Part shown: piece after piece, positions 48,261 to 57,676 of the stretch | Layout of the letters: each line of letters starts with the position of its first letter | How positions within the stretch are numbered: position 1 is the first letter of the stretch | Assembly: GCF_014119005.1 (NCBI RefSeq) | Contig: NZ_JACGYX010000005.1 | Span: 186,001 to 250,000 of the forward strand | Reading direction: 5' to 3' | DNA: 64,000 nucleotides | DNA from: Psychrobacter sp. GP33 | Lineage (GTDB): Bacteria; Pseudomonadota; Gammaproteobacteria; Pseudomonadales; Moraxellaceae | Program-made: the position numbers and the translations under genes | The notes under the pieces: generated by a model | Databases searched by the model: none | What the model was told of the DNA's origin: nothing | The model's input: the letters and a program-made list of their open reading frames with translations, nothing else

Positions 48261-49058
48261 TTAAAGTAATAATTCCAGCACAAATTTACTACCCACAAAG
48301 CCAATTGCCAGCAAAATAAAGGCATAAATAGTGATATTTGCTGCTTGCTTGCCGCGCCAGCCTGCGCGCCAATTGCCGACTAATAACATTCCAAATAGCA
48401 ACCACGACAACACGCTGAATACCGTCTTATGGGCGATGTGCTGTGCCATTAAATCTTGCACATAAATCAAGCCGAGACCCAACGCGATGCTGAGCAGCAC
48501 AAAGCCAACCATGATCATATCGAATAATAATGCCTCCATACTTTGTAATGACGGCAACTTATTGACCCAAAAACGATGAATGGTGGTTTGTTTTAACTCG
48601 CGAATTTGTAGACGTAAGAAGAGTGCTTGCACCGCTGCCATGAGTAGCACACAATAAGCGGCAAGTGAGAGGATGATATGTGCCTCAAGCCCCATACTGA
48701 CATCGGTTAGCGGCTGATAAGGCGCACGCCCAATATAACCGATAGTGACACCAATAAGTGCGGTTGGCGCAGCAAGAATACCTAAGCTGACAATGGGTCG
48801 GTATAAACAAAATAGCCCATAAAACAATAAGAAAAATAAGCTGATTAAACTTAACGTATTGAATAAATTGAAATTTAGCCCATACAAAGTCACGATATAA
48901 GGATAGAGCAGAATCGCGTGCGCCAGCATACCGATGAGCAGAACACTTAGCGTGCCCCATTTATGGATTGGTCTATCGGTTGCCAACGCCCAACCCAAAT
49001 AGATACCGACCAAAATATACGCCATACTAGCGATTAAAAACGCAACGACCACAGGCAA
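48261..49058 (-). CDS. ypjD: YpjD/CcsA-type cytochrome c assembly-like membrane protein
   Basis: 265 aa with about eight membrane helices and the CcmC/CcsA-family features HAILLYPYIV, GLEAHIILSLAAYCVLL and HIAHKTVFSVLSWLLFGMLL. These hold the conserved His residues of heme-handling proteins. In E. coli the homologue YpjD (CorE) is also divergent from ffh; it is linked to Co/Mg phenotypes rather than proven cytochrome assembly. The synteny is conserved; the molecular role is uncertain. Confidence 0.85.
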   Translation of the reverse strand: MPVVVAFLIASMAYILVGIYLGWALATDRPIHKWGTLSVLLIGMLAHAILLYPYIVTLYGLNFNLFNTLSLISLFFLLFYGLFCLYRPIVSLGILAAPTALIGVTIGYIGRAPYQPLTDVSMGLEAHIILSLAAYCVLLMAAVQALFLRLQIRELKQTTIHRFWVNKLPSLQSMEALLFDMIMVGFVLLSIALGLGLIYVQDLMAQHIAHKTVFSVLSWLLFGMLLVGNWRAGWRGKQAANITIYAFILLAIGFVGSKFVLELLL

Positions 49059-49179
49059 GCCTCATTGAATAGCAGGAGCATCCTTAACTTATGGATATGG
49101 TCACTTACGGACGCTCAAGTTAATGCTAAAATGGTATGATTAGAACAAACATTCAATTTATCATAAAATAGACCTTTTT

Positions 49180-49194
49180 TGAGAATCATTTTCA
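49180..49194. promoter_or_regulatory. Fur-like box between ypjD and ffh
   Basis: TGAGAATCATTTTCA matches 13 of 15 positions of the palindromic Fur core TGATAATNATTATCA. It lies about 120 bases from the ypjD ATG and 145 from the ffh ATG. A TTGTTA/TAACAA inverted repeat (49195-49211) directly adjoins it. Confidence 0.5.
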
Positions 49195-49339
49195 TTGTTA
49201 TACTTTAACAAAATTATTTATCTTATATCTTTAACAAGAAGTGTTTAGCCCAAGTCACTTCTTATAAGTTACTCCTTATATATTATAAGCCGCATTTACT
49301 AATCCATTATTTTGACCCATTATTTATTGAGAGTTATTT

Positions 49340-50896
49340 ATGTTTGATACCTTAACCGAACGCCTGACCTCCAGCCTGCGCAACATTGCAGGCACAGGGC
49401 AGCTGACTGAAGACAATATCAAAGACACGTTGCGTGAAGTGCGCATGGCACTTCTTGAAGCCGATGTGGCATTGCCAGTGACGCGCGATTTTGTGAAACG
49501 CGTGAAAGAGCAAGCGATGGGTGCGGAAGTGCTCAAAGAGTTAGCGCCCGGACAAGCCTTTGTAAAAATCGTTCACGATGAGCTGACTGAAATGATGGGC
49601 AGTGCCAATCAGCAGCTAGAAATGACTGGTAAGCCGCCGGTTATCTACTTGCTGGCAGGTTTGCAAGGTGCAGGTAAAACCACAACTGCGGGTAAGTTGG
49701 CAAAATTTTTACAAGAGCGCCATAAAAAGAAAGTCATGCTGGTATCAGCTGACGTTTATCGTCCAGCAGCGATTCAGCAGTTAGAACAAGTCGCCGGTCA
49801 GGTGAATGCTAAGTTCGTCAATTCAACGACTGATGAAAACCCGATTGATATTGCGCTACGTGCCATTGAAGAAGCCAAAATTCAGTATCAAGACATTTTG
49901 ATTATCGATACAGCGGGTCGCCTAGCGATTGACGAAACTATGATGGCTGAGATTAAGGCATTAACCGCTGCCGTTAATCCTTCTGAGACCTTGTTCGTCG
50001 TTGATGCGATGACTGGTCAGGATGCGGCAAATACTGCCAAAGCCTTTAATGATGCTTTACCATTGACCGGTGTGATTTTAACCAAAACCGATGGTGATGC
50101 TCGTGGCGGTGCTGCCTTATCAGTACGCGCCATTACCGGTAAGCCGATTAAATTCTTAGGGCGCGGTGAAAAATTAGATGCGCTAGAATTATTCCACCCT
50201 GAACGTATCGCTCAACGTATTCTTGGCATGGGTGACGTCTTAAGTTTAGTTGAAGAAGTGGAGCAAAAAATCGACCGTGAAAAAGCGGAAAAAATGGCGA
50301 AAAAGATGCAAAAGGGCGGCGAGTTCGACCTTGAAGATCTCTTAACCCAGTTTCAGCAAATGAAAAACATGGGTGGCATGGCAGGTTTCCTTGATAAAAT
50401 GCCCGGTATGGGCGGCTCGGATATGCAAAAAGCCGTCGAAGATGCCAAACCTGAAGAAAAAGTGCGCGAGATGGAAGCATTGATTAATTCCATGACACCG
50501 TTTGAGCGTCAAAATCCAGATAAAATTAACCCAAGCCGTAAGCGCCGTATCGCCGCTGGTTCTGGCCGTGAGATTCAAGACGTCAATCGTTTGCTAAAGC
50601 AACATAAGCAAATGGCAAAAATGATGAAAATGATATCGAAGCCGGAAGGCATCAGTAAAATGATGAAATCCATGCAAGGATTGATGGGCGGTGGTGGCGG
50701 CGGTGCGTCAGCTGCCGCAGGTCCATTATTTGGCGGCGGTGGTCAAGCACAAGGCGGCATGAAAGATGTCAACCAAGCCCAAATCGCCAAGCAAATGGGA
50801 CTGGATCCAAATAATTTGCCAAGCAGCGAAGAGATGCAGAAACAAATGCAAGCGTTGCAAAACCAAGCCCCGAAAAACTTTAAAAAACGCTTTTAA
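49340..50896 (+). CDS. ffh: Signal recognition particle protein Ffh
   Basis: 518 aa. SRP GTPase binding 4.5S RNA and signal sequences. N domain (1-95), G domain with GLQGAGKTTTAGKLAKFL, DTAGRLAIDE and TKTDGDARGGAALS, then the Met-rich M domain (about 328-440) with NPSRKRRIAAGSGREIQDVN. It is about 65 residues longer than E. coli Ffh because of a Gly/Gln/Met-rich C-terminal tail (LMGGGGGGASAAAGPLFGGG). Divergent from ypjD, with a Fur-like box between them. Confidence 0.98.
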   Translation: MFDTLTERLTSSLRNIAGTGQLTEDNIKDTLREVRMALLEADVALPVTRDFVKRVKEQAMGAEVLKELAPGQAFVKIVHDELTEMMGSANQQLEMTGKPPVIYLLAGLQGAGKTTTAGKLAKFLQERHKKKVMLVSADVYRPAAIQQLEQVAGQVNAKFVNSTTDENPIDIALRAIEEAKIQYQDILIIDTAGRLAIDETMMAEIKALTAAVNPSETLFVVDAMTGQDAANTAKAFNDALPLTGVILTKTDGDARGGAALSVRAITGKPIKFLGRGEKLDALELFHPERIAQRILGMGDVLSLVEEVEQKIDREKAEKMAKKMQKGGEFDLEDLLTQFQQMKNMGGMAGFLDKMPGMGGSDMQKAVEDAKPEEKVREMEALINSMTPFERQNPDKINPSRKRRIAAGSGREIQDVNRLLKQHKQMAKMMKMISKPEGISKMMKSMQGLMGGGGGGASAAAGPLFGGGGQAQGGMKDVNQAQIAKQMGLDPNNLPSSEEMQKQMQALQNQAPKNFKKRF

Positions 50897-50941
50897 ATGA
50901 GGGTGTCTATTTAATTATTTTAATTATCCTTATTTCACGAA

Positions 50942-50975
50942 AATCCCAAAACCCTTATCGGTTTTGGGATTTTTT
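50942..50975 (+). terminator. Intrinsic terminator after ffh
   Basis: Perfect 12-bp stem (arms 50942-50953 and 50960-50971), 6-base loop, T-run to 50975. Confidence 0.9.
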
Positions 50976-51110
50976 ATGGGCAAACTAAACGAGATAAGTA
51001 AACGAGGAAAAACATAGTAAGTAATAAAACTTGCCAACCCTAAATGCTATGCTAAATGCTATTATAGGCGCTATTTATTTTGGGTAATGCCAGACGTATC
51101 AGCCGAGGTC

Positions 51111-51797
51111 ATGATGTTTTTAGCAATGGATACCGTATTTGATCAGTGCTCAATCGCGATACTTGATGACACAGGTAAAGTTGTATCGCTCCAGACTGAA
51201 ACGGGCAAGCGCATGCAGACGCAGCAAATACTGCCGATGATTGATGCGGCTTTGTCGACATCTCAGCTGAGCCTTGCGGATATGCAGGCCTTAATATTCA
51301 ATCGTGGTCCGGGCGCGTTTAGTGGTATTCGTATCAATACTGCCGTAGTACAAGCGCTGTCTGTTGCCCATGATGTACCTTGTGTTGGCATATCAAGCTT
51401 GCAAGCCATCGCCCAATCGGCGTATCAACAATACGGTTTGACCGAGGTTTATAGCGCTCTTGATGCGCGTATGCAGCAAGTTTATTTTGGGCATTTTACT
51501 GTTATAGATAATTTTATGCAGCCTGTCCATCAAGAAAATGGAGAAGACTCCGAGCAGCTGCTTGATTACGATCGTCCAACCTTGCTAAATATTCCTATCG
51601 TTGGCGATGGTGCAAGCTTATTAACTCTGCATGATGGTCAGATAATTCATGCGGATATCCGTCCGGATGCCGCGATTATTGGGCAGCTGGGTGTGGCGCA
51701 ATTTAAGCGTGCAGGCGGTACAGATGCGGCACAAGCATTACCAAAATATCTGCGCAACCAAGCTTGGAAAACGCTTAAAGAGCAAGGCAAAGCGTAA
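51111..51797 (+). CDS. tsaB: tRNA threonylcarbamoyladenosine protein TsaB
   Basis: 228 aa from the ATG at 51111; 51114, with GAGG 5 bases upstream, is equally plausible, and an ATG at 51087 would add an unusual leader. ASKHA-type fold: MFLAMDTVFDQCSIAIL, QILPMIDAAL, FNRGPGAFSGIRI and VPCVGISSLQAIAQS. TsaB dimerises with TsaD and is essential for t6A37 modification. uppP follows 145 bases later. Confidence 0.93.
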   Translation: MMFLAMDTVFDQCSIAILDDTGKVVSLQTETGKRMQTQQILPMIDAALSTSQLSLADMQALIFNRGPGAFSGIRINTAVVQALSVAHDVPCVGISSLQAIAQSAYQQYGLTEVYSALDARMQQVYFGHFTVIDNFMQPVHQENGEDSEQLLDYDRPTLLNIPIVGDGASLLTLHDGQIIHADIRPDAAIIGQLGVAQFKRAGGTDAAQALPKYLRNQAWKTLKEQGKA

Positions 51798-51942
51798 TAC
51801 TGGCACAAAAATAAAAAACACATTGTACATACAACCTTATTTATAACGGCAAGACGCTTTATCCAAAATTGCTAAACGTCTGAGCCCAACTCTATTACGA
51901 TAATATAAAGCGACCAGCAGGTCAGTTTTCAGGAAAATATTT

Positions 51943-52785
51943 GTGGATATCATTTTATTAATTCAAGCCGTCATCATGGGTATTGTTGAGGGTGTCACCG
52001 AATTTTTACCCATTTCTAGTACTGGCTATTTGATTCTCTCAGCAGATATCATGGGCTTTTGGACAAAAGAAAAAGTCGATTTATTCGTCGTCGTTGTTCA
52101 GCTAGGCGCAATCCTAGCGGTCATTTATGATTATTGGGGTAGACTCTGGCACGCGCTGGTTGGTTTAGTAACAGGGAAAGCAGAAGGGTTGAAAAATCCG
52201 CGTCAGCTTGGCCTTAGCATTATTGTAGCAACCATTCCTGTAATGATACTTGGCTTTACCTTTGCCGATGAAATTAAGCTGTATTTATTCAATCCAGTTA
52301 CCGTCGCTATCATGCTCATTATCGGTGGCTTATTGATATTTTATGTAGAAAATCGCCCAAAAACTATCATTGCTGAAGAAGCAGAAGATGTCAGCTTAAA
52401 GACGGCATTGATGATTGGACTGATTCAATGCTTTGCCTTGATACCGGGAACATCACGTTCAGGAGCGACCATTGTAGGCGCATTGTGGCTTGGCGTATCG
52501 CGTAAGGCGTCAGCAGAGTTCTCCTTCTTTTTAGGTATTCCGGTTATTGTGGGAGCCGCGTTACTTGATTTAATCAAGCATGGCGATGTGATGACTAGCA
52601 GCGAGGATTGGCTGGTGCTTGGTGTTGGCACCGTAGTGTCCTTTATCGTCGCTTTACTATGTATTCGCTTGCTGGTTGCTTGGGTCAGTCGCCGTGACTT
52701 TAAGGTTTTTGCTTGGTTGCGTATTATTACCGGTATCATTGTGTTGATAGCAGCTTGGGGTTTTGGCTATCAGATGGCGGGTTAA
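51943..52785 (+). CDS. uppP: Undecaprenyl-diphosphatase UppP (BacA)
   Basis: 280 aa from a GTG at 51943 (AGGA 8 bases upstream). Membrane phosphatase recycling undecaprenyl-PP to the lipid carrier; overexpression gives bacitracin resistance in E. coli. Both catalytic motifs are present: EGVTEFLPISSTGYLIL and PGTSRSGATIVGALWLG, with about eight membrane helices. The frame is complete. Confidence 0.97.
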   Translation: MDIILLIQAVIMGIVEGVTEFLPISSTGYLILSADIMGFWTKEKVDLFVVVVQLGAILAVIYDYWGRLWHALVGLVTGKAEGLKNPRQLGLSIIVATIPVMILGFTFADEIKLYLFNPVTVAIMLIIGGLLIFYVENRPKTIIAEEAEDVSLKTALMIGLIQCFALIPGTSRSGATIVGALWLGVSRKASAEFSFFLGIPVIVGAALLDLIKHGDVMTSSEDWLVLGVGTVVSFIVALLCIRLLVAWVSRRDFKVFAWLRIITGIIVLIAAWGFGYQMAG

Positions 52786-52839
52786 ACGATTATTAATTTT
52801 AGCGCTAAAAACTTGTAATAAAAGAGCAGGTATGACCAA

Positions 52840-53757
52840 ATGAGCGAACCATTAGTGTCTAAAATTGATAATGTCTGTAATTCAGATGTCGCATTAAGCC
52901 ACTGTCGATTGTTGTATATTAATGAGTCCCAACAGCCACAGGTTGACAGTTTTCTGGCATTGGCACGTCAGCACCAATTGCCATTGAATCTAATCGCAGA
53001 ATTGGTCGCAGTTAAGTTAAATCAAAAACTTCGCGAGCAATTATGCGCAGAGTCTACGCAGCCGATTTTATTATTAGACGATAAAAATAAGCTGTCATGG
53101 CTGAGTAATGGTCTCAGTGTCGCGCCGGAGTGGGATAAATTGCAACGGCGGGTGGTCAGCGCAGGTCGTAAGACGGAGCTGCTATTACAAGCCGCAAAAA
53201 TCACCGCTGACAGTCAGGTAATTGATGCAACCGCTGGCTTTGGGCATGACAGCTTAATACTGGCGAGTACCGGCGCGCAGGTCATTATGCTTGAGCAGCA
53301 GCCGATTATGGCATTGTTGTTGCTTGCCGAACAGCAGCGCATGAGTACGCAGCCGAATTGGCAAAAACTGATGGCGCGCTTGCGAATTATTAATACTGAT
53401 GCGCTGAGTTATTTTGCTGATTTTCAAGGTAATGCAGCAAATAATAACGCTATCGACGTGATATATCTCGATCCTATGTTTCCCGATGATAGCTATCAGG
53501 ACAGCAAAACGGGGAAGGGCGCTAAAGTGGGTAAACGAATGCAGGCTTTACATCATCTAGCCAGTCCGCCGACAGCCGCGCAGGAATTGCAATTTCTACA
53601 AGGCGCACAAGTGATGGTCAGTTCTCTTATTAATGAGCATAAGCAACAGGGTCGCGTAATCGTCAAGCGTCCCAAAGATGCGTCCTTATTTGCCAATCAA
53701 CTACCAAAAGAGAGCTGGCACAATGAAGCGGTGCGTTTTGATGGCTATTTCTTATAA
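52840..53757 (+). CDS. rsmJ: 16S rRNA (guanine-1516-N2)-methyltransferase RsmJ
   Basis: 305 aa. SAM-binding VIDATAGFGHDSLILAST, LEQQPIMALLL, then VIYLDPMFPDDSYQDS, which is the RsmJ D-P-M-F-P motif, with GAKVGKRMQALHHLA after it. It methylates G1516 of 16S rRNA. It follows uppP by 54 bases and probably shares its transcript. Confidence 0.93.
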   Translation: MSEPLVSKIDNVCNSDVALSHCRLLYINESQQPQVDSFLALARQHQLPLNLIAELVAVKLNQKLREQLCAESTQPILLLDDKNKLSWLSNGLSVAPEWDKLQRRVVSAGRKTELLLQAAKITADSQVIDATAGFGHDSLILASTGAQVIMLEQQPIMALLLLAEQQRMSTQPNWQKLMARLRIINTDALSYFADFQGNAANNNAIDVIYLDPMFPDDSYQDSKTGKGAKVGKRMQALHHLASPPTAAQELQFLQGAQVMVSSLINEHKQQGRVIVKRPKDASLFANQLPKESWHNEAVRFDGYFL

Positions 53758-53820
53758 CTGTTTTTATCATTGTAATAAGTAAATGACACGCAAGCTTGAA
53801 TAGTCGAAAAGGAGAAAAAG

Positions 53821-54057
53821 ATGTCAACCATCATTATTTGGGTAGTAGGTGCAGGCTTACTTATTATCAATATCTTGCTACGTACGCGTATGCTGCGCTT
53901 AGAAGCCGCGTTAAAGCAGGAGCGCAGTACAGAGTATATGACGTATTTACGTCAGCTACCTGCGAAGAATGACAAAATCGCAGCGATTAAAGCATTACGC
54001 AAACAGTATTTTGAACTGTCGCTGATAGATGCCAATAAACTGTGGCAGCAAAGATAG
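53821..54057 (+). CDS. Small membrane protein with an L7/L12-like C-terminal motif
   Basis: 78 aa, ATG behind AAGGAG. One N-terminal membrane helix (about 4-20), a short charged helix ([12 protein letters not shown]), then [26 protein letters not shown]. The last part resembles the C-terminal helix-turn-helix of ribosomal L7/L12 (pattern K-x-x-x-I-K-x-L-R-x-x-T-x-L-x-L-x-E-A-K). Its function is unknown; it lies between rsmJ and ubiA. Confidence 0.6.
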   Translation: MSTIIIWVVGAGLLIINILLRTRMLRLEAALKQERSTEYMTYLRQLPAKNDKIAAIKALRKQYFELSLIDANKLWQQR

Positions 54058-54060
54058 AAG

Positions 54061-54135
54061 CTATCAATATAGACACTGCAAAAATAGCAATTGTAAAAAT
54101 AGAAGCTATAAAGATTATAAATATAGAAACCATAA
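54061..54135. repeat. Imperfect short tandem repeats before ubiA
   Basis: AT-rich, roughly 15-base units around AAAAATAG...AAAAATAGAAGCTAT...AAATATAGAAACC repeat with drift between the small L7/L12-like gene and ubiA. The in-frame translation is a Lys/Asn/Tyr/Arg repeat that precedes the true ubiA start and is probably not translated. Confidence 0.5.
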
Positions 54136-54160
54136 ATCAATGATATATAAGTGCTCATCC

Positions 54161-55084
54161 ATGACATTTAACGACAAACTACAAGCCTATATTCAACTGA
54201 CGCGTTTCGATAAGCCGGTTGGGATTGAACTGCTGCTATGGCCAACGCTATGGGGTGTGTTGTTTGCAGCGATGGGGCAGGCACAGCAGCAAGGTGAAAG
54301 CATTACAGCAGGTCTGCCGAGTTTAAGCATCTTTGTCATTTTTGCTTTGGGTGCGATATTGATGCGGGCAGCAGGCTGTGCGATTAATGATTTTGCTGAT
54401 CGTAAAGTCGATGGTCATGTAACTCGTACCAAAGGGCGTCCGCTTGCCGATGGTCGTTTATCTAGTAAAGAGGCGATTGCTGCGTTTTTAATATTGGTAT
54501 TATTAAGTGGTAGTTTATTATTCTTTTTGCCCATTAAGGTGTTCTATTGGTCATTTGGTGCGGTAGTTTTGGCCTTTATTTATCCGTTTATGAAGCGCTA
54601 TACGCATTTACCACAAGTCTTTTTGGCTGCCGCCTTTGGTTGGGCAATACCGATGGCCTATGTGGCAATAACGGGCACAACGGATATTTGGTGTTGGTTG
54701 CTGTTTTTGGCGTATATGTGCTGGACGGTGGCGTACGATACCCAATATGCGATGGCGGATCGGGAGGATGATGTAAAAATTGGGGTGAAATCAACGGCGA
54801 TATTATTCGGTCGTTTTGATGTGGTGATTATCTCGATATTACAAACCTTGTTCTTACTGATTATGGGTGTGGTGTTTTGGCATTATTTTACGCCAACCAG
54901 TTTAGGTATCACGCCCGTATTTGGACTGGCATTGGTAGCCATGATGTTTGCTAAACAAAATAGCGCGTGTGCCAGTCGCAATCCTACAGCCTGTTTCCAA
55001 GCATTTTTAGCGAATATTTGGGTAGGGCGTTATGTCTTTATTTTGGTTGCGGTATCTTGTATATGGACGAGTCTAAATGGGTAA
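54161..55084 (+). CDS. ubiA: 4-hydroxybenzoate octaprenyltransferase
   Basis: 307 aa from the ATG at 54161, which begins exactly where UbiA homologues start ([20 protein letters not shown]). Upstream in-frame codons lie in repeat sequence. Membrane prenyltransferase of ubiquinone synthesis with both Asp-rich motifs, [19 protein letters not shown] and [13 protein letters not shown], in about eight helices. ubiC is not adjacent; a DUF4112 gene overlaps its stop by 8 bases. Confidence 0.95.
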   Translation: MTFNDKLQAYIQLTRFDKPVGIELLLWPTLWGVLFAAMGQAQQQGESITAGLPSLSIFVIFALGAILMRAAGCAINDFADRKVDGHVTRTKGRPLADGRLSSKEAIAAFLILVLLSGSLLFFLPIKVFYWSFGAVVLAFIYPFMKRYTHLPQVFLAAAFGWAIPMAYVAITGTTDIWCWLLFLAYMCWTVAYDTQYAMADREDDVKIGVKSTAILFGRFDVVIISILQTLFLLIMGVVFWHYFTPTSLGITPVFGLALVAMMFAKQNSACASRNPTACFQAFLANIWVGRYVFILVAVSCIWTSLNG

Positions 55085-55757
55085 ATTGCGTGAATCGCTA
55101 AAACGACCCGATCTAAAACGAGCTTCTGATGAAATGTCATCTGATGAAAGTCAAAAAAACTATCAGCTTAACCTTGCAGAACAGGGACTGACACGCGCAC
55201 AAGTCATTGCGACTGAGCGTAAATTGGCCAAGTTTGCGAATGCCATGGATTCAATAGTGCGTATCCCTTTTACTAACCAAGGCGTTGGTGCAGATGCCGC
55301 ATTATCGACGCTACCGCTGGCAGGTGACTTGGCAGGTCTCGCATTAACCAGTTATGCCTTTATATTGGGTCGTCAATTGGGTGTGCCGGCGCATAAAATG
55401 CTTCCTGCGGTCAGACTGGCATTGATTGATATGGTCGTGGGTATCGTGCCAGTCGTTGGTACGCTGCTAGATATCTTTATTCGTCCCAGTCGCAAGACAC
55501 TAAGCATCGTTCATCAGCATCTGCATAATGAGTATGGCATCACTGAAACGACGCATATGGACAGACCATTTTTACATCAACAGTTAGAAGATAAGCAGAA
55601 AACTAGCCGTTTTTGGCGACATCCCATTGCTGCTTGGTTGTATTTACACATTCCTGATATGCTCGGAGTTGTGTTCATTGCATTATTGGCTTGGGGGTTG
55701 TGGGCAGTCATTGGCTGGGTCGTTAGCCTTTTTGGTAAAATGACCGGTTTTAATTAA
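55077..55757 (+). CDS. DUF4112 membrane protein
   Basis: 226 aa, starting in an 8-base overlap with ubiA (translational coupling). DUF4112 core: [38 protein letters not shown] and [19 protein letters not shown], with two hydrophobic stretches and a C-terminal membrane helix (about 192-215). The family is widespread and uncharacterised; coupling to ubiA is the only functional hint. Confidence 0.8.
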   Translation: MGKLRESLKRPDLKRASDEMSSDESQKNYQLNLAEQGLTRAQVIATERKLAKFANAMDSIVRIPFTNQGVGADAALSTLPLAGDLAGLALTSYAFILGRQLGVPAHKMLPAVRLALIDMVVGIVPVVGTLLDIFIRPSRKTLSIVHQHLHNEYGITETTHMDRPFLHQQLEDKQKTSRFWRHPIAAWLYLHIPDMLGVVFIALLAWGLWAVIGWVVSLFGKMTGFN

Positions 55758-55767
55758 TGGCGTACGC

Positions 55768-57474
55768 TTATAATAGCTGTTGAGGCTCATTTTTAAAGGC
55801 AGCAATAGCCAGTAATCGTGCTGCTTTGTGCTCAACCATTGGCAACGGGTAATCAATTTTGGAGAATTTACCCCCTTTTGCCAGCTCTTTACGCATTTTA
55901 TCTTCGCTGTGCAAAATTGTGGGCGGCACGTCTGTCAGCTCAGGCAGCCATGTTTTGATAAATTCAGCGTCAGGGTCATGACTTTTGGCTTGGCTAAAAG
56001 GATTCATAATACGAAAATAGGGCGCTGCATCCGTACCTGTTGAGGCGCTCCATTGCCAGCCACCATTATTAGACGCAAAGTCACCATCTATCAGCTGCTG
56101 CATAAAATAACGCTCACCTAAGCGCCAATCAATTAATAAATCTTTGGTCAAAAACATTGCCGTGACCATACGCAAGCGATTGTGCATAAAGCCGGTTGCA
56201 TTTAGGCAAAGCATGGCTGCATCTACCAGTGGCACACCTGTTTTGCCCTGACACCATGCCGTGAAATCATCTTTATTGTATGACCAATTAATCTTGCTAT
56301 CAGTTTCATGTTTATACGCTTGATGACGGATAAGCTCAGGTTTATGCTCTAAAACATGTCGATAAAAATCGCGCCAAGCGAGCTCACTGATCCAGCGATT
56401 GATATCGTTGTTATCAGAGCTGTTGTCAGAGTTATTTTCAGAACTGGCATCAAAGCTATTAGTATTGTCCTTATTAAAGTCTTGCAAGGCTTCGGTTGCT
56501 TTTAAGTAGCAAAGCCTAGGACTAATCGCGCCAATCGTTAGATAAGCGGATAGTTGACTGGTTGCCTGTAGACTAGGTACGTCACGGCTGACATCATAGT
56601 TGTCAATATCATCTGCAATGAATGCGTCTAGACGCTGGCACGCAGCATTTTCGCTAGCAGGATAGGCATTACGGGCATGACTAAGCTGGGATTCTGTATT
56701 AATATACTGGTAAGAAGCATGACGTTGTAAACACTGTTGATAATCGATAACGACTTTTTTGCATAATTCTTGTATATCTTCAAAGGTGTCCGCACTGACT
56801 TCTGACGACTTTTTCTCCGTTAATAGCTTTAAAGCACTGTTTTTATGGTTAATAATGGCATGCGCGTCATGTATTTGTAGTTCACCAACTTCCAAGGTAT
56901 GCCGCCACTTTTTATAAAATGGGGTAAAGACTTGATACATACTGCCATCATTAGTGGTGATGCTTTGTGGCGGTAAAATACATTGGTCATGGTAGCGGAT
57001 AAATTCAATATTATTTTTGGCGAGCTGTTTGGTTAATTGTTCATCACGGGCAATCTCGTTGCCCTCGTACTCATGATTTGCCATAACAACATCGATATTC
57101 TTAGTGCGGCAAATATCAATAATGGCATTGGTGCAATCAGAAAAATTATCACAAACATAAACTGATAATGGGATGTTTAATTGCTCTTGTAAATTTTGTG
57201 CCAATAGCGGTAAGGTGCGTGCAATATGATCAACTTGTGCTAAAGAGATATCATGAGCGCGCCATTGTTCAGGGGTACAAAAAAAGATAGCCGAGACCTG
57301 CGCGTTTTTTTCATTAGCACGTTCGCAAAGTACAGTCAGCGCTGTATTGTCGTGCAGACGCAAATCACGGCGAAACCACATCAGATAATGAAGTGTACTA
57401 GAAGAGTCGTTTTCTTGAGCTACTTCCTTACTGTCAAAGCGTATATCGTCAGTTAAGGGCATCTTTATTGCCAT
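55768..57474 (-). CDS. phrB: Deoxyribodipyrimidine photolyase (class I CPD)
   Basis: 568 aa, about 95 longer than E. coli PhrB. The N-terminal antenna domain begins near residue 28 (YLMWFRRDLRLHDNTAL). The FAD domain has ISELAWRDFYRHVL, QGKTGVPLVDAAMLCLNATG, MHNRLRMVTAMFL, DGDFASNNGGWQWSASTGTD and a C-terminal RIMNPFSQAKSHD. The extra length is a 27-residue acidic leader plus an Asn/Ser/Asp-rich low-complexity insertion (about residues 337-366). It repairs cyclobutane pyrimidine dimers in light. Convergent with the DUF4112 gene. Confidence 0.95.
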   Translation of the reverse strand: MAIKMPLTDDIRFDSKEVAQENDSSSTLHYLMWFRRDLRLHDNTALTVLCERANEKNAQVSAIFFCTPEQWRAHDISLAQVDHIARTLPLLAQNLQEQLNIPLSVYVCDNFSDCTNAIIDICRTKNIDVVMANHEYEGNEIARDEQLTKQLAKNNIEFIRYHDQCILPPQSITTNDGSMYQVFTPFYKKWRHTLEVGELQIHDAHAIINHKNSALKLLTEKKSSEVSADTFEDIQELCKKVVIDYQQCLQRHASYQYINTESQLSHARNAYPASENAACQRLDAFIADDIDNYDVSRDVPSLQATSQLSAYLTIGAISPRLCYLKATEALQDFNKDNTNSFDASSENNSDNSSDNNDINRWISELAWRDFYRHVLEHKPELIRHQAYKHETDSKINWSYNKDDFTAWCQGKTGVPLVDAAMLCLNATGFMHNRLRMVTAMFLTKDLLIDWRLGERYFMQQLIDGDFASNNGGWQWSASTGTDAAPYFRIMNPFSQAKSHDPDAEFIKTWLPELTDVPPTILHSEDKMRKELAKGGKFSKIDYPLPMVEHKAARLLAIAAFKNEPQQLL

Positions 57475-57676
57475 TTGCGTATCCTTTTTTTAATCATAAA
57501 CAAAACTATGAATAAAAGTATGCTAGGATAAGTTTTTGTATGCAATCAATTTACCATTTGCTTAACAAATTGCTATCTTTCCTATTATCAATCTTTATCC
57601 CTATTCTTTTTATATTACTTCTGTTATATGCTTAATCAGACGCTTGATAACTCGCGGTCTTTTTTAGGGTCACAAC

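Noticed and set aside
54029..54160. N-terminal extension of ubiA encoding a Lys/Asn/Tyr repeat
   Set aside because: Overlaps the upstream gene, lies in repeat DNA, and homologous UbiA proteins begin at the ATG at 54161.
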